From positions 9,997,701 to 10,061,700 of the forward strand of contig OX387607.1 of the NCBI GenBank assembly GCA_947568835.1: a stretch of 64,000 bases of DNA. Direction: 5' to 3'. The notes beneath the pieces were generated by a model. It searched no databases, had not been told where the DNA came from, and was given only the letters and a program-made list of their open reading frames with translations. Origin of the DNA: Protonemura montana (taxonomy: Eukaryota; Arthropoda; Insecta; Plecoptera; Nemouridae). Positions 11,233 through 22,465 of the stretch are shown in pieces; within the stretch, counting starts at the first letter, position 1; every line of letters begins with the position of its first letter. Position numbers and translations under genes: made by a program.

Positions 11233-11943
11233 CATAGCCGCGAGGACGATTGAGGACACCAAATACAGGAATTTTTGTAATCGGAAAAAATACGAAAGTG
11301 GAAAACGCTGTTAGTTTTCCGTTTTCAGTTGTCTGGGTGGAAAACCAGACAACATACATTTTCTTTTCGGGGACTAAAACACGCACATTGCATTGGTCTA
11401 AATCCCACGCACTCGGCATAATGCTGCAAAGACATTTACACACGTGTGGAAAACTTGGTAGCGTTACCATTTCATTGCCCCATTAAAGATACCCAATGCA
11501 TCATCCTTAGTATCTTCCTAGCTTAGCCACGTGGTTGCTTTGTGAACTAATTTGGATTTCCTCTGTTCACTGGGCACCGGGTACCGACCTCCTACGCCTA
11601 ACGCTACTTCAGAATCTTAAACTCTAAAAAGGCCAAAGAGTAGAACGATAAAGTACCGAACTAGTGAACTTCTATAGTAAATTTCACTGGAACAAGTTAC
11701 CTCGAGAGTTGTGTCAAAAGTGGCCATCACATAAAACAAACGCACGTAGAAAAGCAGAAGAGTGCAGTCTGATGTTTTCCGGTTAGTTCGGCCACCGGGC
11801 CGTGGGCGTGACAGGTCGTTTTGTTCAAATTGAGATCGAAAACCCCACACGAAATAATTATTGTGACACGTTGAAATATCCAATTACGCCGTGTCGCAAT
11901 TACCGTAACTAATGCGATGCGATATGTCTCGGCTAAGTTACGC
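11233..11943. other. No supported gene
   Basis: A non-repetitive stretch between the minisatellite and MITE-A copy A1. No exon pair or repeat family was seen. Confidence 0.35.
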
Positions 11944-12714
11944 CATTGAGTTCATAGTTAGTCAGAGTCACAGCGCTAATTTGTAAAACGCTGTACAGCA
12001 TCCTACACGTAGTGACAGTTGTGGCCACCCGACAGCGCTTTAAACAAACGTTTACAATTAAGTAATTACAGCTTATAATATCGATGCATGAATCAATCGT
12101 TGAGTTTAGCATCAATGAAGAGTAATTGAGACCGAACGGTTTAGCATGTTAAAATCACCGGTTCTCATGAGATCACCGAGGTTAAGCAACACTGCGCTGA
12201 GTCAGGTCTTGGATGGATGACCATCATACTCATGATCAGTTCTGTGGTTCTGTTAGGGAGAGAGGTTGGAGGGATAACAGTTAGAACATCAACTTCATTC
12301 ACCTTGCTTATCAACCTCTCGACAGCATGGATTTTTGGAGGAATCCTGTTGTTCGCGTTGTACCGTCCTTCGGAAGAGACTTTAAACCACCAGGTTTCCC
12401 CTCCTTCCTTCTAGGCTAGGTTAGGTACATCGTCATTCACCGACGCCATTAGACCAGTGCCACATGCCTCGCTGTCAAATTTAGCTAACCAGGCTCGAAT
12501 GCGAAAAATCTGTGGGGAATAACGAAATAAATCCGTAATATCGATGACTCTAACTTTGTACGACTACCATTTTTGTCGATATAGAAGTGATATGTCTGCA
12601 ATTTTCGCGAAGACAGCTAGCAATAGCTCTGGATCTCTTACTAAACCTATGAACCCAAAAACAGGACGTCGAACATTAGCGCTGGGACTCCTACTAAACT
12701 TATAGACCCAAATG
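11944..12714 (+). mobile_element. MITE-A copy A1, interrupted by a SINE
   Basis: It starts CATTGAGTTCATAGTTAGTC and follows the family through the GTGGCCACCC box and ATATCGATGCATGAATCAAT to AGTAATTGAG at about 12130. The 5S-SINE S3 is inserted there. MITE sequence resumes after it with GCTCGAATGCG and GGGGAATAACGAAATAAA. The 3' terminal inverted repeat is present twice in tandem (about 12615-12668 and 12669-12714). Confidence 0.8.
12131..12483 (+). mobile_element. 5S rRNA-derived SINE nested in MITE-A (copy S3)
   Basis: The 5S-like head ACCGAACGGTTTAGCATG, CCGGTTCTCATGAGATCACC and GAGGTTAAGCAACACTGCGC is well preserved. The body has CTCTCGACAGCATGGATTTT and GAATCCTGTTGTTCGCGTTG. The GTAGGCTACG segment has been deleted. 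The 3' end has GACCAGTGCCACATG and a degraded tail. The 5S A-box, intermediate element and C-box regions are recognisable, consistent with RNA polymerase III transcription. Confidence 0.85.
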
Positions 12715-13651
12715 TTACTGACGGGTGCTGTAAGGTACAGCCTAACCGGCAGGCGTTCAACGTGGCTCAGGAACGCGGCGGGTTGACTCGCAGTGTGGTG
12801 AGCCAGAGTAGCACCGCGTTCACTCTCGTTACGTTAAAAAAAAACTCTGTTCAGTCAATTGTATATGAATAGAAAATATTGCGATGTAAACATAAGTTTT
12901 CAAAGCTTGGCGACAGCTTTTAAGCTGACAAAAGCTTTTTTGAATACCCAGCGTAAGTATGAGCTGCAGTGGGTCCTTTCCAACGACTTGGTTTTATGTT
13001 CGATTCGCTTTCAGTAGATTTCGACTTTAATTATGTGATTTAAATCAATTTAAAGTTATTTACTGAGCCAATTCTCAGTTAACCAGGGGGGGGGGGGGGG
13101 TCCTCCACGAGTACGCGCCAGTGAAATTCAAAGCAGGCACTTCTGTAAAGCGACAATTAAGCGACAATTACGCGACAATTAAGCGGTAATTAAGGGGAAG
13201 CGACAATTCACAATAAGGAGAGTTTAAATAACGATCCCTATGCAAAAATCGTGATTTAAGACAAATTATACCGTCAAAAAACGGACAGTATTTCCATTTT
13301 TACTTAAAAAAAAACCCTCCAAAAAAGTACATTTTCATCCAACTTTAGGTAAATTTGTAAAGACCGAAGAGAGAAACTTTTCAAAAAAAGACCTGAAACC
13401 CTCCAAAATCAAATCATCCATCCCATAGCAACATACTCGGTTCTTATTATTCTAACTTCAAAGGTACCTAGGGCCAAATGTCAGCGAAGATCTTTCCTAT
13501 TAAAACCCAGCATGTGAATGTCTACTCGCAACCGGGCCGGGCCGCCCAGCTCTACAATTCATGCAACAATAAAAAAAAACCGAACAAGTGCAGTCAGAAG
13601 TACGCAGCATGCCGATTGCACCAAGACATGTACCGAGGTGCCCCGCATCGA
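12715..13651. repeat. Simple repeats: G15 tract and GCGACAATTA tandem
   Basis: A run of 15 G sits at 13086-13100. At about 13142-13208 an approximately 11-bp unit GCGACAATTAA recurs four to five times with changes. No gene is supported in this stretch. Confidence 0.6.
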
Positions 13652-13816
13652 TCAATTACTCCGTTTATTCGCCAAACGAGCATGGCTAACTGTAGCGTAA
13701 TCAGAAGACTTGCCGATTTTTTTCACAGTGTCAATCAGCGAGATGATTGTAGCACCTTTCCGCTCGGCCGCCTTGCAGATGTATGGGATCGTTCCGCTCC
13801 GATGGTCGAAGAGCGC
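13652..13816 (-). CDS. Candidate terminal exon, unknown protein
   Basis: On the minus strand a pyrimidine-rich acceptor (CGCCGCCCCCTAAAG) is followed in phase 0 by 54 codons and a stop at 13652. The residues start ALFDHRSGTIPYI and include GATIISLIDTVKKIGKSSDY. Composition is protein-like, with balanced charge and hydrophobicity, and the stretch is GC-richer than its flanks. Phase 0 fits exon C of the 14867-16432 model, so it could be an alternative last exon of that gene. No domain is recognised, and the opposite strand is also open. Chance is not excluded. Confidence 0.3.
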   Translation of the reverse strand, partial: ALFDHRSGTIPYICKAAERKGATIISLIDTVKKIGKSSDYATVSHARLANKRSN

Positions 13817-14305
13817 CTTTAGGGGGCGGCGTGCGTGATTTATTAGTTCAAATAAACCACCGCATGATTGCGCGGTCGGCGTAGATTGATTGGTCACAAA
13901 GAGATTAATCTGAACGTAGTTATAGATCCGATTAAAACACAGTGTCGACGCTCGATAACGAGGCGTCGCACGGAAAGAATATTAATTTCCGTCGAAGAAA
14001 TAAAGATCGTCAGATTTCTTCACCCTTTGGTGACCTCAGGCCGAAACAAATTACATTTTAAAATCTTCAACTGTCGACCAGAAATTAAACAACCGTTTAA
14101 AGAAAATGAGTAACGGTCAAAAAAAATGCGAACCAATCGAAGCAGCGGACGCCGCGGGTCCGCCCCGAGGCTGCCCATGTTTTCGAATCGCTAAACGATT
14201 CCCAATCAATCAGGACACACATTTCTCTAATACCAGACTTTAGCGTCTGATATTTCGTCGATAATTTCTTTCTAGAATGTTCGCTTAGCTCACAACGTAT
14301 ATAGC

Positions 14306-14850
14306 CATTGGGTGTATCGATTTAGTGAGAGTCACAGCGCTAATGGTAAACGTTTTACTGAACTAATGAGCCAAAAACATGTGGTAATGGTTGTGGCCAC
14401 TCGAAGGCGTTTGCGGCGTCCCTTATTAAAAAATAAGCACTACAATTAAATAATTGCGATAGTTAAAAATATTGACACATGTATATCAATCGAGGATTGT
14501 TTCAAATACGAGTAATCTCCGAGAAAAAAAACGAAATTAAACGTCCTTAACACTCGAAACGACGATGACTCGACCTAGTAGCGTCATCGATTTTGTCGGT
14601 ATAGTTGTTTCCGTTCGATAATATTTGCGAAGAAAATGTAATATTAACTCCGAGACTCTCGATTAAATCTATAAACCCAATGGCAGGACGTTTAACATAA
14701 GCGATAAGACTCTTGACTCAACCTATAAACCTAAAGGAAGGACGCTTAACATTAGCGCCAAGACTTAGAATTTATCTTTCCTCAAACCGTATGGCAGAAC
14801 GTTTAACATTAGCGCTGTGTCTCTGACTACCTATCTAAAACCCCAATGGT
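14306..14850 (+). mobile_element. MITE-A copy A2 with expanded 3' terminal repeat
   Basis: It starts CATTGGGTGTATCGATTTAG and keeps the GTGGCCACTC, ACATGTATATCAATCG and GACGATGACTCGACC boxes. The 3' terminal inverted repeat then occurs as four tandem units of about 50-57 bp (from about 14638, 14690, 14744 and 14801). Each is a diverged version of GTTTAACATTAGCGC through CCCAATGG. The stop codon of the candidate gene at 14867 lies 17 bp beyond its end. Confidence 0.85.
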
Positions 14851-14866
14851 TCCGTTCAGAGTAGGC

Positions 14867-16432
14867 CTACTCAGACGATGATGCACGCGGGTGGCGCGCT
14901 CGACGAGTTTGTGCGACGCTCTGGGCAGTGGTACGAACTACAGCGCAGTGCGAGCGCCAATTTCAAGCCGTGTGAATGGGTACAAACAACACGGGCAAGG
15001 AGAGAAAATGTAACCGCGTATGTGCATGCAAAACTTGTCAGTCTGGATTTCAGATGCAAGCGATTTACAGAGTCTAGCGAGTGGCTGGCTCGGTGGTAGC
15101 TTTGTGAGAAATGCGTTTTGGGAGAGAATTATTAGACTTTGATTTAAGATTATGCGAATAATGAACTTGTTTATGGAACGTGTAATGTATACTTGCATGT
15201 TGTGCATTATTTATATCGGCGGTATGATAATTATTTTGCGATCAATCGAGACATGAAGGAAAAAACGCTGAGAGATGAATTTGTGTGGTACTACATGCAG
15301 TGTACGGTCGATTTCAGCGCTGGTATATATATATGAGATTGGCGCCTATCTTAACGTTATAGGAAGATAGCTGGAAAATAAAACTTACCCGTTTGTTGAG
15401 ATCAACAACTGCCGGGGACGAGGCGAAAGAGTCTGCCCTTCTGTTCGGCACAAACAGCGTTCCATCTCAGCTCAGCGTTGGGTCCCAGATAGTAGATGGG
15501 TCCTAAAAGGGGTCCTAGGTTGGGTCCTTAATGGGTCAAGGTGGGTCAAAGCTGGAACCCTACATGGGTTCGAGAATGGGTCCTATAAAGGAGTCCTAAA
15601 TGGGGTTCTAGACGAGTTTCTAGATGGAGTCTTTAACGGATCCTTGAAAGGGTCTTAAATGGGTCATAGTCAGGTCTTAAAAATGCCCTAGGATTCCTAG
15701 CGATTGGAGGGGTTCCCAACGGTGTCCGGGTTTTTAGGATTGATGTCCATCGCGTTTTCCTGCAAAATATCAGATAGTTTGTTGATTAAAAAATGAAATT
15801 TTAAATGAGGGTGAGAATTTGTAAAGAACTACAACGGAAGAAAACAAGGACTTAGGGCATACATAAACTCTTAATAAGGGAAATAAGGATACACATTTGA
15901 ATGCTTTGAATGCACATACCGTACTCGGACTTGACGCAGAAGTTCTCTTGATTCAACGAGGCTCTCTCGGCACTGGTCTCGAAGCCCTACAAGTCTGTCT
16001 CTCCATCGGCGATAATTTCTATCAAATAAAAAAGGGTGCTTCAAAGGAATAGAAAGGTGTGCTGAGAACTCAATTTTGGCCATCGAAATTCGAAAGTGAA
16101 ATTTCTGAAAATTGTCGAGTACCTTCTTTATGTGGTCCAATTCGCCAAACGGTGTAGTGCAGAGATAGTGTACACATCACGTGACCGGACGAGTTCTAAA
16201 AGATAAAAGTACAGTTTGTTTTGTACAGTTTACTTATATAGTAAATATGGAAACTAACTCCAAATTTTGAAGCAAAACGGATCGATCTAAGTCATTAGTC
16301 TCAAACTACCCAAAATTATTGACCTTTCATGCCAAGAAAGTGCCCCAAGTTTCTTCCATGCTTTCTTTCTGATCTCTTACCTTACCTTTGCGATCTGTGC
16401 ACCTCCGATGAAGAACCATCTGCGCAGCGTAT
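14867..16432 (-). CDS. Candidate multi-exon gene, 3' part, coiled-coil-like protein
   Basis: Four phase-compatible exons read right to left. Exon A is 16386-16432 (acceptor TTATTGATGCAG, donor GTAAGG; IRCADGSSSEVHRSQ). Exon B is 15920-16018 (acceptor TTTTTTATTTGATAG, donor GTATGT; NYRRWRDRLVGLRDQ, then CRESLVESRELLRQVRV). Exon C is 15389-15440 (acceptor TGTGCCGAACAG, donor GTAAGT; RADSFASSPAVVDLNKR). Exon D is 14867-14920 (acceptor CCACTGCCCAG; SVAQTRRARHPRASSSE, stop TAG). Phases run 2, 2, 0 without a stop. Exon B would form a strongly charged helix; the C-terminus is Arg/Ser-rich. Upstream exons were not found, so the N-terminus is missing. Exons A-C are the better part; exon D has a weak acceptor, and 13652-13816 is an alternative. 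I recognise no family. Confidence 0.4.
15476..15690. repeat. Degenerate tandem array of GGGTCCTA-type units
   Basis: Some fifteen irregular units of about 12-18 bp share the core TGGGTCCTAAA with many substitutions (GGGTCC, GGGTCA, GAGTCC and GGTTCT variants). It lies in the intron between exons B and C of the candidate minus-strand gene. Confidence 0.75.
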
Positions 16433-16875
16433 CTGCATCAATAACAAAAAAATACAGAACATATTATAATATATCGCTATCTAATGCATTCATCTTCAAA
16501 TGGTTGGCAAGCAATATATTAAAAAGACGTATCAACATCTTATCATCCATCGATCAAAATGCCTCCGATTTACCTATACATGCCTAAGCTATTGATCATA
16601 TCATATCCTTTATAGAGTTCGACCATATCACGTATGCGCAAAATAGCTTATACCTAATGAATCACAAACTCCGCAAACTTCTGCTTTCTTTTCCCATCAA
16701 ATTATCGACAACTTTCATAAAAATATGACATTTCAGAAGTTGCCAAGGATAATCGAGCGTTACATGTACAATGCACTAATCGGGATCCATAGCTAGCCAT
16801 ATGTTCGTTAAACGCCACCTTTGACCTGTCTTGGAGTCACATGCCAAACCGACGGCGCCCTCGCCTCTACTTCAG

Positions 16876-16996
16876 GTCACAATCTAACCAGAAGAACGAT
16901 TAACCATGCGCCGCATTTGGTCATCGAGCACAATTTCGCAGCGTTCAACAATGTGCTGTACATGCAAGATGATCTAACGACCGAAAGATCAACCTG
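16876..16996 (+). CDS. Candidate internal exon, unknown protein
   Basis: A pyrimidine-rich acceptor (CGCCTCTACTTCAG) and donor CTG|GTAAAC bound 121 nt. One frame is open (2 + 39 codons + 2) and includes NHAPHLVIEHNFAAF and NNVLYMQDDLTTERST. Composition is protein-like. It lies on the strand opposite to, and upstream of, the 14867-16432 model, and the minus strand here is also open. Only one of the two readings is likely to be real. No partner exon was identified. Confidence 0.2.
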
Positions 16997-17584
16997 GTAA
17001 ACAGCCTGCTGTGCACCGCTCACGTCAGTGATCTCAAAAAATTCGCAAACGGTCAAAGAGGTCATCGAGTATTAACAAAGGAGAAAAAAAAATAGAAGGC
17101 TCACAACAAATCGTAAACCAATTGTGTGTTTCACACATTACAAAAAATTGCCGCGAGGGTATATTTTCCTTGATGCTAGGCTAGATATCACTGATACACG
17201 AGGTAAGTGCGAGGTGTAAGGTGTAGTACTAGTTCATCCCAATTCCCAGCCAATAAGCACTACTTTCTGATTGATTTCTGTGGTCAGTCGTACGCGATAC
17301 GCAAAGGCGCGAGCAAAACGGACTCTTTCTCACACCAAGCACTATCGTCCGAGTCAAGCCAAATTGTCTCAAGCCGTTTGGTAATGCATAGCAAATAGTC
17401 TCGTTACTTATAGCTTTCACCATTACAATCAATCATTATGCCGCCGTTGTCTTCAAAGGTAAAACATTCATCGAGTGGGTATCGTAACTAATCTAAGATG
17501 AGGGGAACTGGGTTCGACGCCGGTTGTTAGTCAACGATGAGTTTTACATAATACAGGGTTAGTGCGCGGGTTAACTAGATAGCT

Positions 17585-17948
17585 CTAAGCGCATTGTGTA
17601 TTGTCTAGTAAATCTTCTTCAAGCAATATTTTTGTGTGAATTAGAGAACGTATGAATAAGTTCATGGCACTTTTAAAAGAATCGCCACCGAATTCGCCTT
17701 CGTACGTCGTGACAAGAGAATGACAGAATACCACAGCGTAATAACCCTCGTCACCGAATGTGGTAGTCACATTAAATTTTATGTACTCCTGCAGTTCTCC
17801 GAAGGCGTGTATCAATAAGGTTCTCATGGATTGGATCGACACCGCTGCCATCGAGTCGGTTTGCTTCTTTACCCCAGAGGCTATTTCTACGCCTTGTCTC
17901 AACCTATCCATGGTTTTCCTTAAGAAAGTCAGCCCAGAAAGTGTCACG
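17585..17948 (-). CDS. Candidate terminal exon, unknown protein (about 121 codons)
   Basis: On the minus strand the acceptor CTACCCCATTCTAG opens a frame running to a stop at 17585. It includes RKTMDRLRQGVEIASGVKKQ, GELQEYIKFNVTTTFGDEGY and KSAMNLFIRSLIHTKILLEE. The segment is about 46% GC with even amino acid use, unlike neighbouring random frames. The frame stays open a further 100 nt or so upstream of that acceptor. No poly(A) signal is visible immediately downstream. A MITE-A copy starts about 90 bp upstream. It could be a last exon, a retrogene or a remnant of an unidentified element. Confidence 0.35.
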
Positions 17949-18039
17949 CTAGAATGGGGTAGGTACTGGAGTTTCCCTATCGTACTACCACAGCAAGAAT
18001 GTTTAACTGTCTTCGTGAAAAATGGTCGCCAAAGGACAA

Positions 18040-18314
18040 ATTTATCGACAAAAATGGGGGAAGTTACTAGGTGGAGTCACCATCGGTTTTTACAGTAATT
18101 TAATTTTGTTATTTCTCGCAGATTACTTGCATTTGTGACAAATGCTAACCTCAATGATTGATATACATGTATCGACATTTTCAGTTGTGATTCTATAAGA
18201 GCAAAGGTTTATAATAAAGAACGCCAGCAAGCGCCATCAGGTGGCACCGACCGTTCGCTCAGCAGAAAGTTTAACATTAATGCTGGTCCTTTGACTTAAC
18301 CTATAAACTCAATG
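18040..18314 (-). mobile_element. MITE-A copy A3
   Basis: The inverted family sequence shows ACTAGGTGGAGTCACCATCG, TTATTTCTCGCAGATTACTT, ATTGATATACATGTATCGAC and the CGCCATCAGGTGGCACC box. It ends at 18314 with the terminal AACCTATAAACTCAATG. The terminal repeat at the left end is missing. Confidence 0.8.
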
Positions 18315-21300
18315 TACGTACTGTTCAGTGTTGACCAAAACCACGTAAGTGGATCGGGAAAGCTTAAAACCAGGTGAGATTGACAACACGTGTAAATTTT
18401 ATAAACAGAATAAAATATTTGTTTGACTTGATCCTCGTAATTTCGTTCAGGCATCCTTGTACATTCGCTCTGCTATATATCGGCCAAGACAACAGCTAAA
18501 AACTTTGAGGGCGTCAATACATTCTTTGCGCGAAAGGTGGTATAGGCGTTCTCATAATCTACGTCAAGCAACGTTTATAGTTTTGAAAATCCCTGATCGT
18601 TTCGATATCATTTGCGGCTTGTCTTCTCGCGCAAAGGTGCCATTTCCCAGTCTCCTTTACAGCTACGTGCACGATCTTCGTCGAAGGAAAACCATTTCCA
18701 TGCTACGCGTTAGAGTAAAAGCCTCCCCCCCGAGGGCAGCATCGGTCAAAGAACATACATTCATGTGAAAATTAACACCTACCATTGTGCTATTGTTGAG
18801 AATTACGCTCGCATATTTCACATGAAACGTGCGCATATTAAAATCACACCGCGTCCCCGCATTGCCCACGAGAGATCACTACCGAACGGTCACGATTTTT
18901 TAAAACAATTTCGAAAATGGTGAATTATTATTTAATACGTTTGATAAGGTAGGGTAATGCAGGATTGTTACACACAGGTGTACCGCAATTTAACACGATT
19001 CGGTAACGGATATATGATATTGTTAGATTCAAAATCCGTCTGTATAGTGTTGCTACTTTAAAGTACCGATTCGAGTCAAGATGATCGATACGATGGCAAA
19101 AGCAAATTGAGGCGAGCCGCAAATAGCGAGGGCGTCAAAGGCGATCTCTTTGCGTCGAAGATGCGATCGAGGCCGACGTCAAGGAGGAAGGAATACGTTC
19201 ACACCTCGGTATCTCGGTAGATGAGAAACAGGAGAACGTTATTGATGATTGTGGTGCTTTATTTCTGTTTCGAAAGGAAATAATTGGACGCGTTTGCGAT
19301 GCCATTGTCTTAGAGCGAACGGGTGGGCGGTCAGGTCACTTTGGAGCTGATCGCATCGCGAGCATTTCAACCAGGAAAGACACGAGAAAAATTTACAGAG
19401 GGTGACTTATTACAAGTTTCTTACACGGTGATAAATTGCGCCGTTGCAGTGTCCTATTTGCTCCGGGCAGATTGGAGCATACACATGTATAACGAAGTCG
19501 TAAAACCGGGAAAGAGTCGAAACGACTAACACAACATTTCAAGCAAGTTGTGGGAGGCTTCACGATAAATTATAACTAATAAGCAAATATTATTCGAAGT
19601 TTAAAATAAGTTCCGCGCAATAGCTTTCTGGTCTGAGAGGGTGGTATATGAGTTATGACTTTTCAAATTCCCGGTACAAAACATCGAAAATATATTGCCG
19701 ACCCACAAACAACTTAATTAGTCTAAGAAAGTGACCGATTACTCAACACTTCGGACAAAACGTTAAGAAACAAAGATTTAAGACGAGTATTTTTTAACTA
19801 GTTGACTGGCCCAGAACAAGGATTAGCGCGTGCAGCATCCATCTTCTTTATCTAAGCAGTCCTTGGGGCAGATTTTCTGAATTATAGCCACAGATTCGCC
19901 AAGGTGTAGAGCATCAGGGACGCCGCCACATGTTTAACGCATTTATGCAACAGAACGCCTGCCGAATTGTTTATTATGTAGAAATCATTACCGGTCTTTA
20001 TCCGGGTAGAAAATTAGCCCACAGCCATTGGCAAATGCTAAACGACATGCAACTACATCAAGCCCATCGTTCTAGCAAATCAAAAGGCGGCGAATATAAT
20101 TTGAAATTTTATTATAGACTTTAAAAAAAATGCGGCTTAAAATGTAGCATCGTTTCTTCGCAAAAGAATTTGGTGCATCACTTTTGATTTGTTGAGCGCA
20201 GTAAGTGTTGAGCTATGATGTCACACGACGTAAGCTGCTCAAGTGTGAGTATTCTTGATTTCACTTCAAAAGGAAGATTGCTTAAGCTAACGCGAAAAGT
20301 ACCTCTTTCTGTAACACGTGCTTTCAAAAACCTCTCATGCAGTCTTTCATCAACCAAAAACAAAATGTTTTCGTACGTTTTGAAACGTTAACTACATTGG
20401 TGTACATCCACAGTTATTTTTCAAATAAGTATACACTCAAAGAAGCCCACAGAAATTATGATAAACGCAAACTCTGAGTTTTAAAAAATAAGTGCTATTA
20501 TCCGTGTGTTGCATTAGTTTTTGAAGTTAATTTCACAGAACTTTGATTTGATCGTCATATCAATATCTCTACCACGGTTTCGTTTGTGGTTTAGGTTTGC
20601 AAATTTTGAAAATTCAACGAACTGACCCCCTCAAGGAATAAAGCAACAAAGATTGAATTGTGGAAAAGTAAAAAATGGGTTTCCAAAAGATTTCAGAGCT
20701 CGTAAAAATTTCATTGAGCGTAGACTTAATGCACAATCAACAAGATGAAATCTAACAAAATTTTGAAAATTTTTGCTAAAGGCAAAAGAATTGCTGTAAC
20801 CCCACATTTACTTTCAGCATTACAACACTAGTTACAAGTGTAACACAATTGTGGGACGTCTTACAACATCCAATCCCGACTTTTCTTCTCACGATGAAAT
20901 GCACTAAAATGCAACACATGCAAGAGCTTTTCAAACCGACTTAGAACAGCGGCAAAAACTCGCCGATTGCCGACAGCACGCACCCCTCGAGCTTGTGCTG
21001 GCAAATTCAATTAGAATGCCTTTCCACTCATAATTGCGCTGCAGACAAGCGCAGAAAACGAGAAAATAGTGCGCGAACATAACAATCTACATCAAAAGAC
21101 GCAACAGAATGCGCAGCCAGAGTGCGCAGCGCAAAGGAACAATACAAACCCCTTGGCTAGAGCGAGCATTGTTGGTTTTATTCGCTGCTCGTGAACAATG
21201 AACAAATTAATAATTCCCGATGGGCGATGCACGTGTGAAACGCAAAAAATAAACGACCCCGTTGATTGAGTTATTAAATTAATAATTTCGTTCTGACAGC

Positions 21301-21845
21301 GATAGGGTGTTTGAAAATCGAAGCAGATTCGCTTCTAGAGTGTGTATATCTTAGCATGCTGTTGTTGAATTTGAAAAGATTAACTTCTGGGAGAGCGTTC
21401 TCTATGTTTGCTTCCCGCTGATTTGCAAATGGATTCAATTTCAAAGAAAATAATGCGGTTACCTGTGGCAATGTGTTGACCTCTGTGAAACAAAGATGGT
21501 ATGTTCCTTTTCAGGACTCTTGAAGGACTCATTAAAATCGATAGCATATTGATTGTGGGTGATCCGAGCTATGCCTGCAATGCACTTCTTAGAAGTCCAG
21601 CGAGTCGCTTCTTCAAGGAAGTATAGCGATTCGTTTTTTAAGTTGTTGAAAGTAACTTTGGAAAAGAAATTGGCAAAAAATTCAACGGATACACAAGGGA
21701 TAATTTAAATTATATGAAGCACACAATTAGGCTGATACCAATTCGGATTAACGGTAAGATATTTTTATGATATTTACATTTTTATCTACTAGTTACATTA
21801 TTGAACTCGATTGTTAAGTCAATCATATATACAGCCTTGTAATAA
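18315..21845. other. 3.5 kb without a supported gene
   Basis: Short unsupported frames occur on both strands (for example 18457-18768 and 19323-19529). I found no splice-bounded exon or repeat family in this stretch. Confidence 0.35.
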
Positions 21846-22095
21846 TTGTACCGAACAGTTTGGAGTGTTGGAAACACTGGTTCTCCGGTGATCACCGAAG
21901 TTAAGAAACACTGCGCTGGATCAGTTTTAGATGGGTGACCATCATACACATGACCAGATCTGTTAGGGTGAGAGGTTAAAAGGATGAATGTTAGTACGAC
22001 AACTTCATTCGCCTTGCTTATCAACCTCTTGAAAGCATGGATTTGCGGAAGAATCCTGTTGTTCGCGTTTGTCCTTCGGAAGGGCCGTAAAGTCA
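21846..22095 (+). mobile_element. 5S rRNA-derived SINE, 3'-truncated (copy S4)
   Basis: A well-preserved 5S head (ACCGAACAGTTTGGAGTGTT, GATCACCGAAGTTAAG, GATGGGTGACCATCATACAC) and first half of the body are present. The copy stops after GTCCTTCGGAAGGGCCGT, without the GTAGGCTACG box or AATC tail. Loss of the 3' end is unusual for a target-primed retroposon and suggests later deletion or another insertion route. Confidence 0.85.
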
Positions 22096-22344
22096 TTATG
22101 ATTGCACCACAATAGTTGTGACCACTAAAATTCGCTAGTGAGGTTTTAAATTGGAAGCATTTTTTGTTGGAACATTTTCACAGCGCAAAACGTGTATCCA
22201 ACGCCAAATTGGAGATACGCGAAATTGAATGGCTTTGGCTTTGACTGTGAATGGCTTTGACGCAGTATAGCGCCACTGACATTAGAGTGACTGTGAGTAT
22301 TTACAGCCTCAGTTATTTTTTTTGAAGGTCCACCATTCTTATCA

Positions 22345-22465
22345 AATACGCTTAAATCCTCTCAACAAGACTATGTCCTATTAGTTCAACTTGGTAGAGC
22401 AGGATACCAGCGAATCCTCGATTGGGCACCCATTTTTGAGAGGCTAGTAAATTTCCTAAAAATAA
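22345..22465 (+). mobile_element. Foldback element with tRNA-like core (copy C3)
   Basis: Arms around AAATCCTCTCAA and TTTTTGAGAGGCTAG flank a core. On the plus strand the core contains an A-box-like TAGTTCAACTTGGTAGAGCA and a degraded B box (CGAATCCTCGATTGGG). It is more eroded than C1 and C2. Confidence 0.5.

Noticed and set aside
11063..11470. 135-codon minus-strand frame with CPHCPVLTALSS repeats
   Set aside because: It is a translation artefact of a 15-bp minisatellite, not a cysteine-rich repeat protein.
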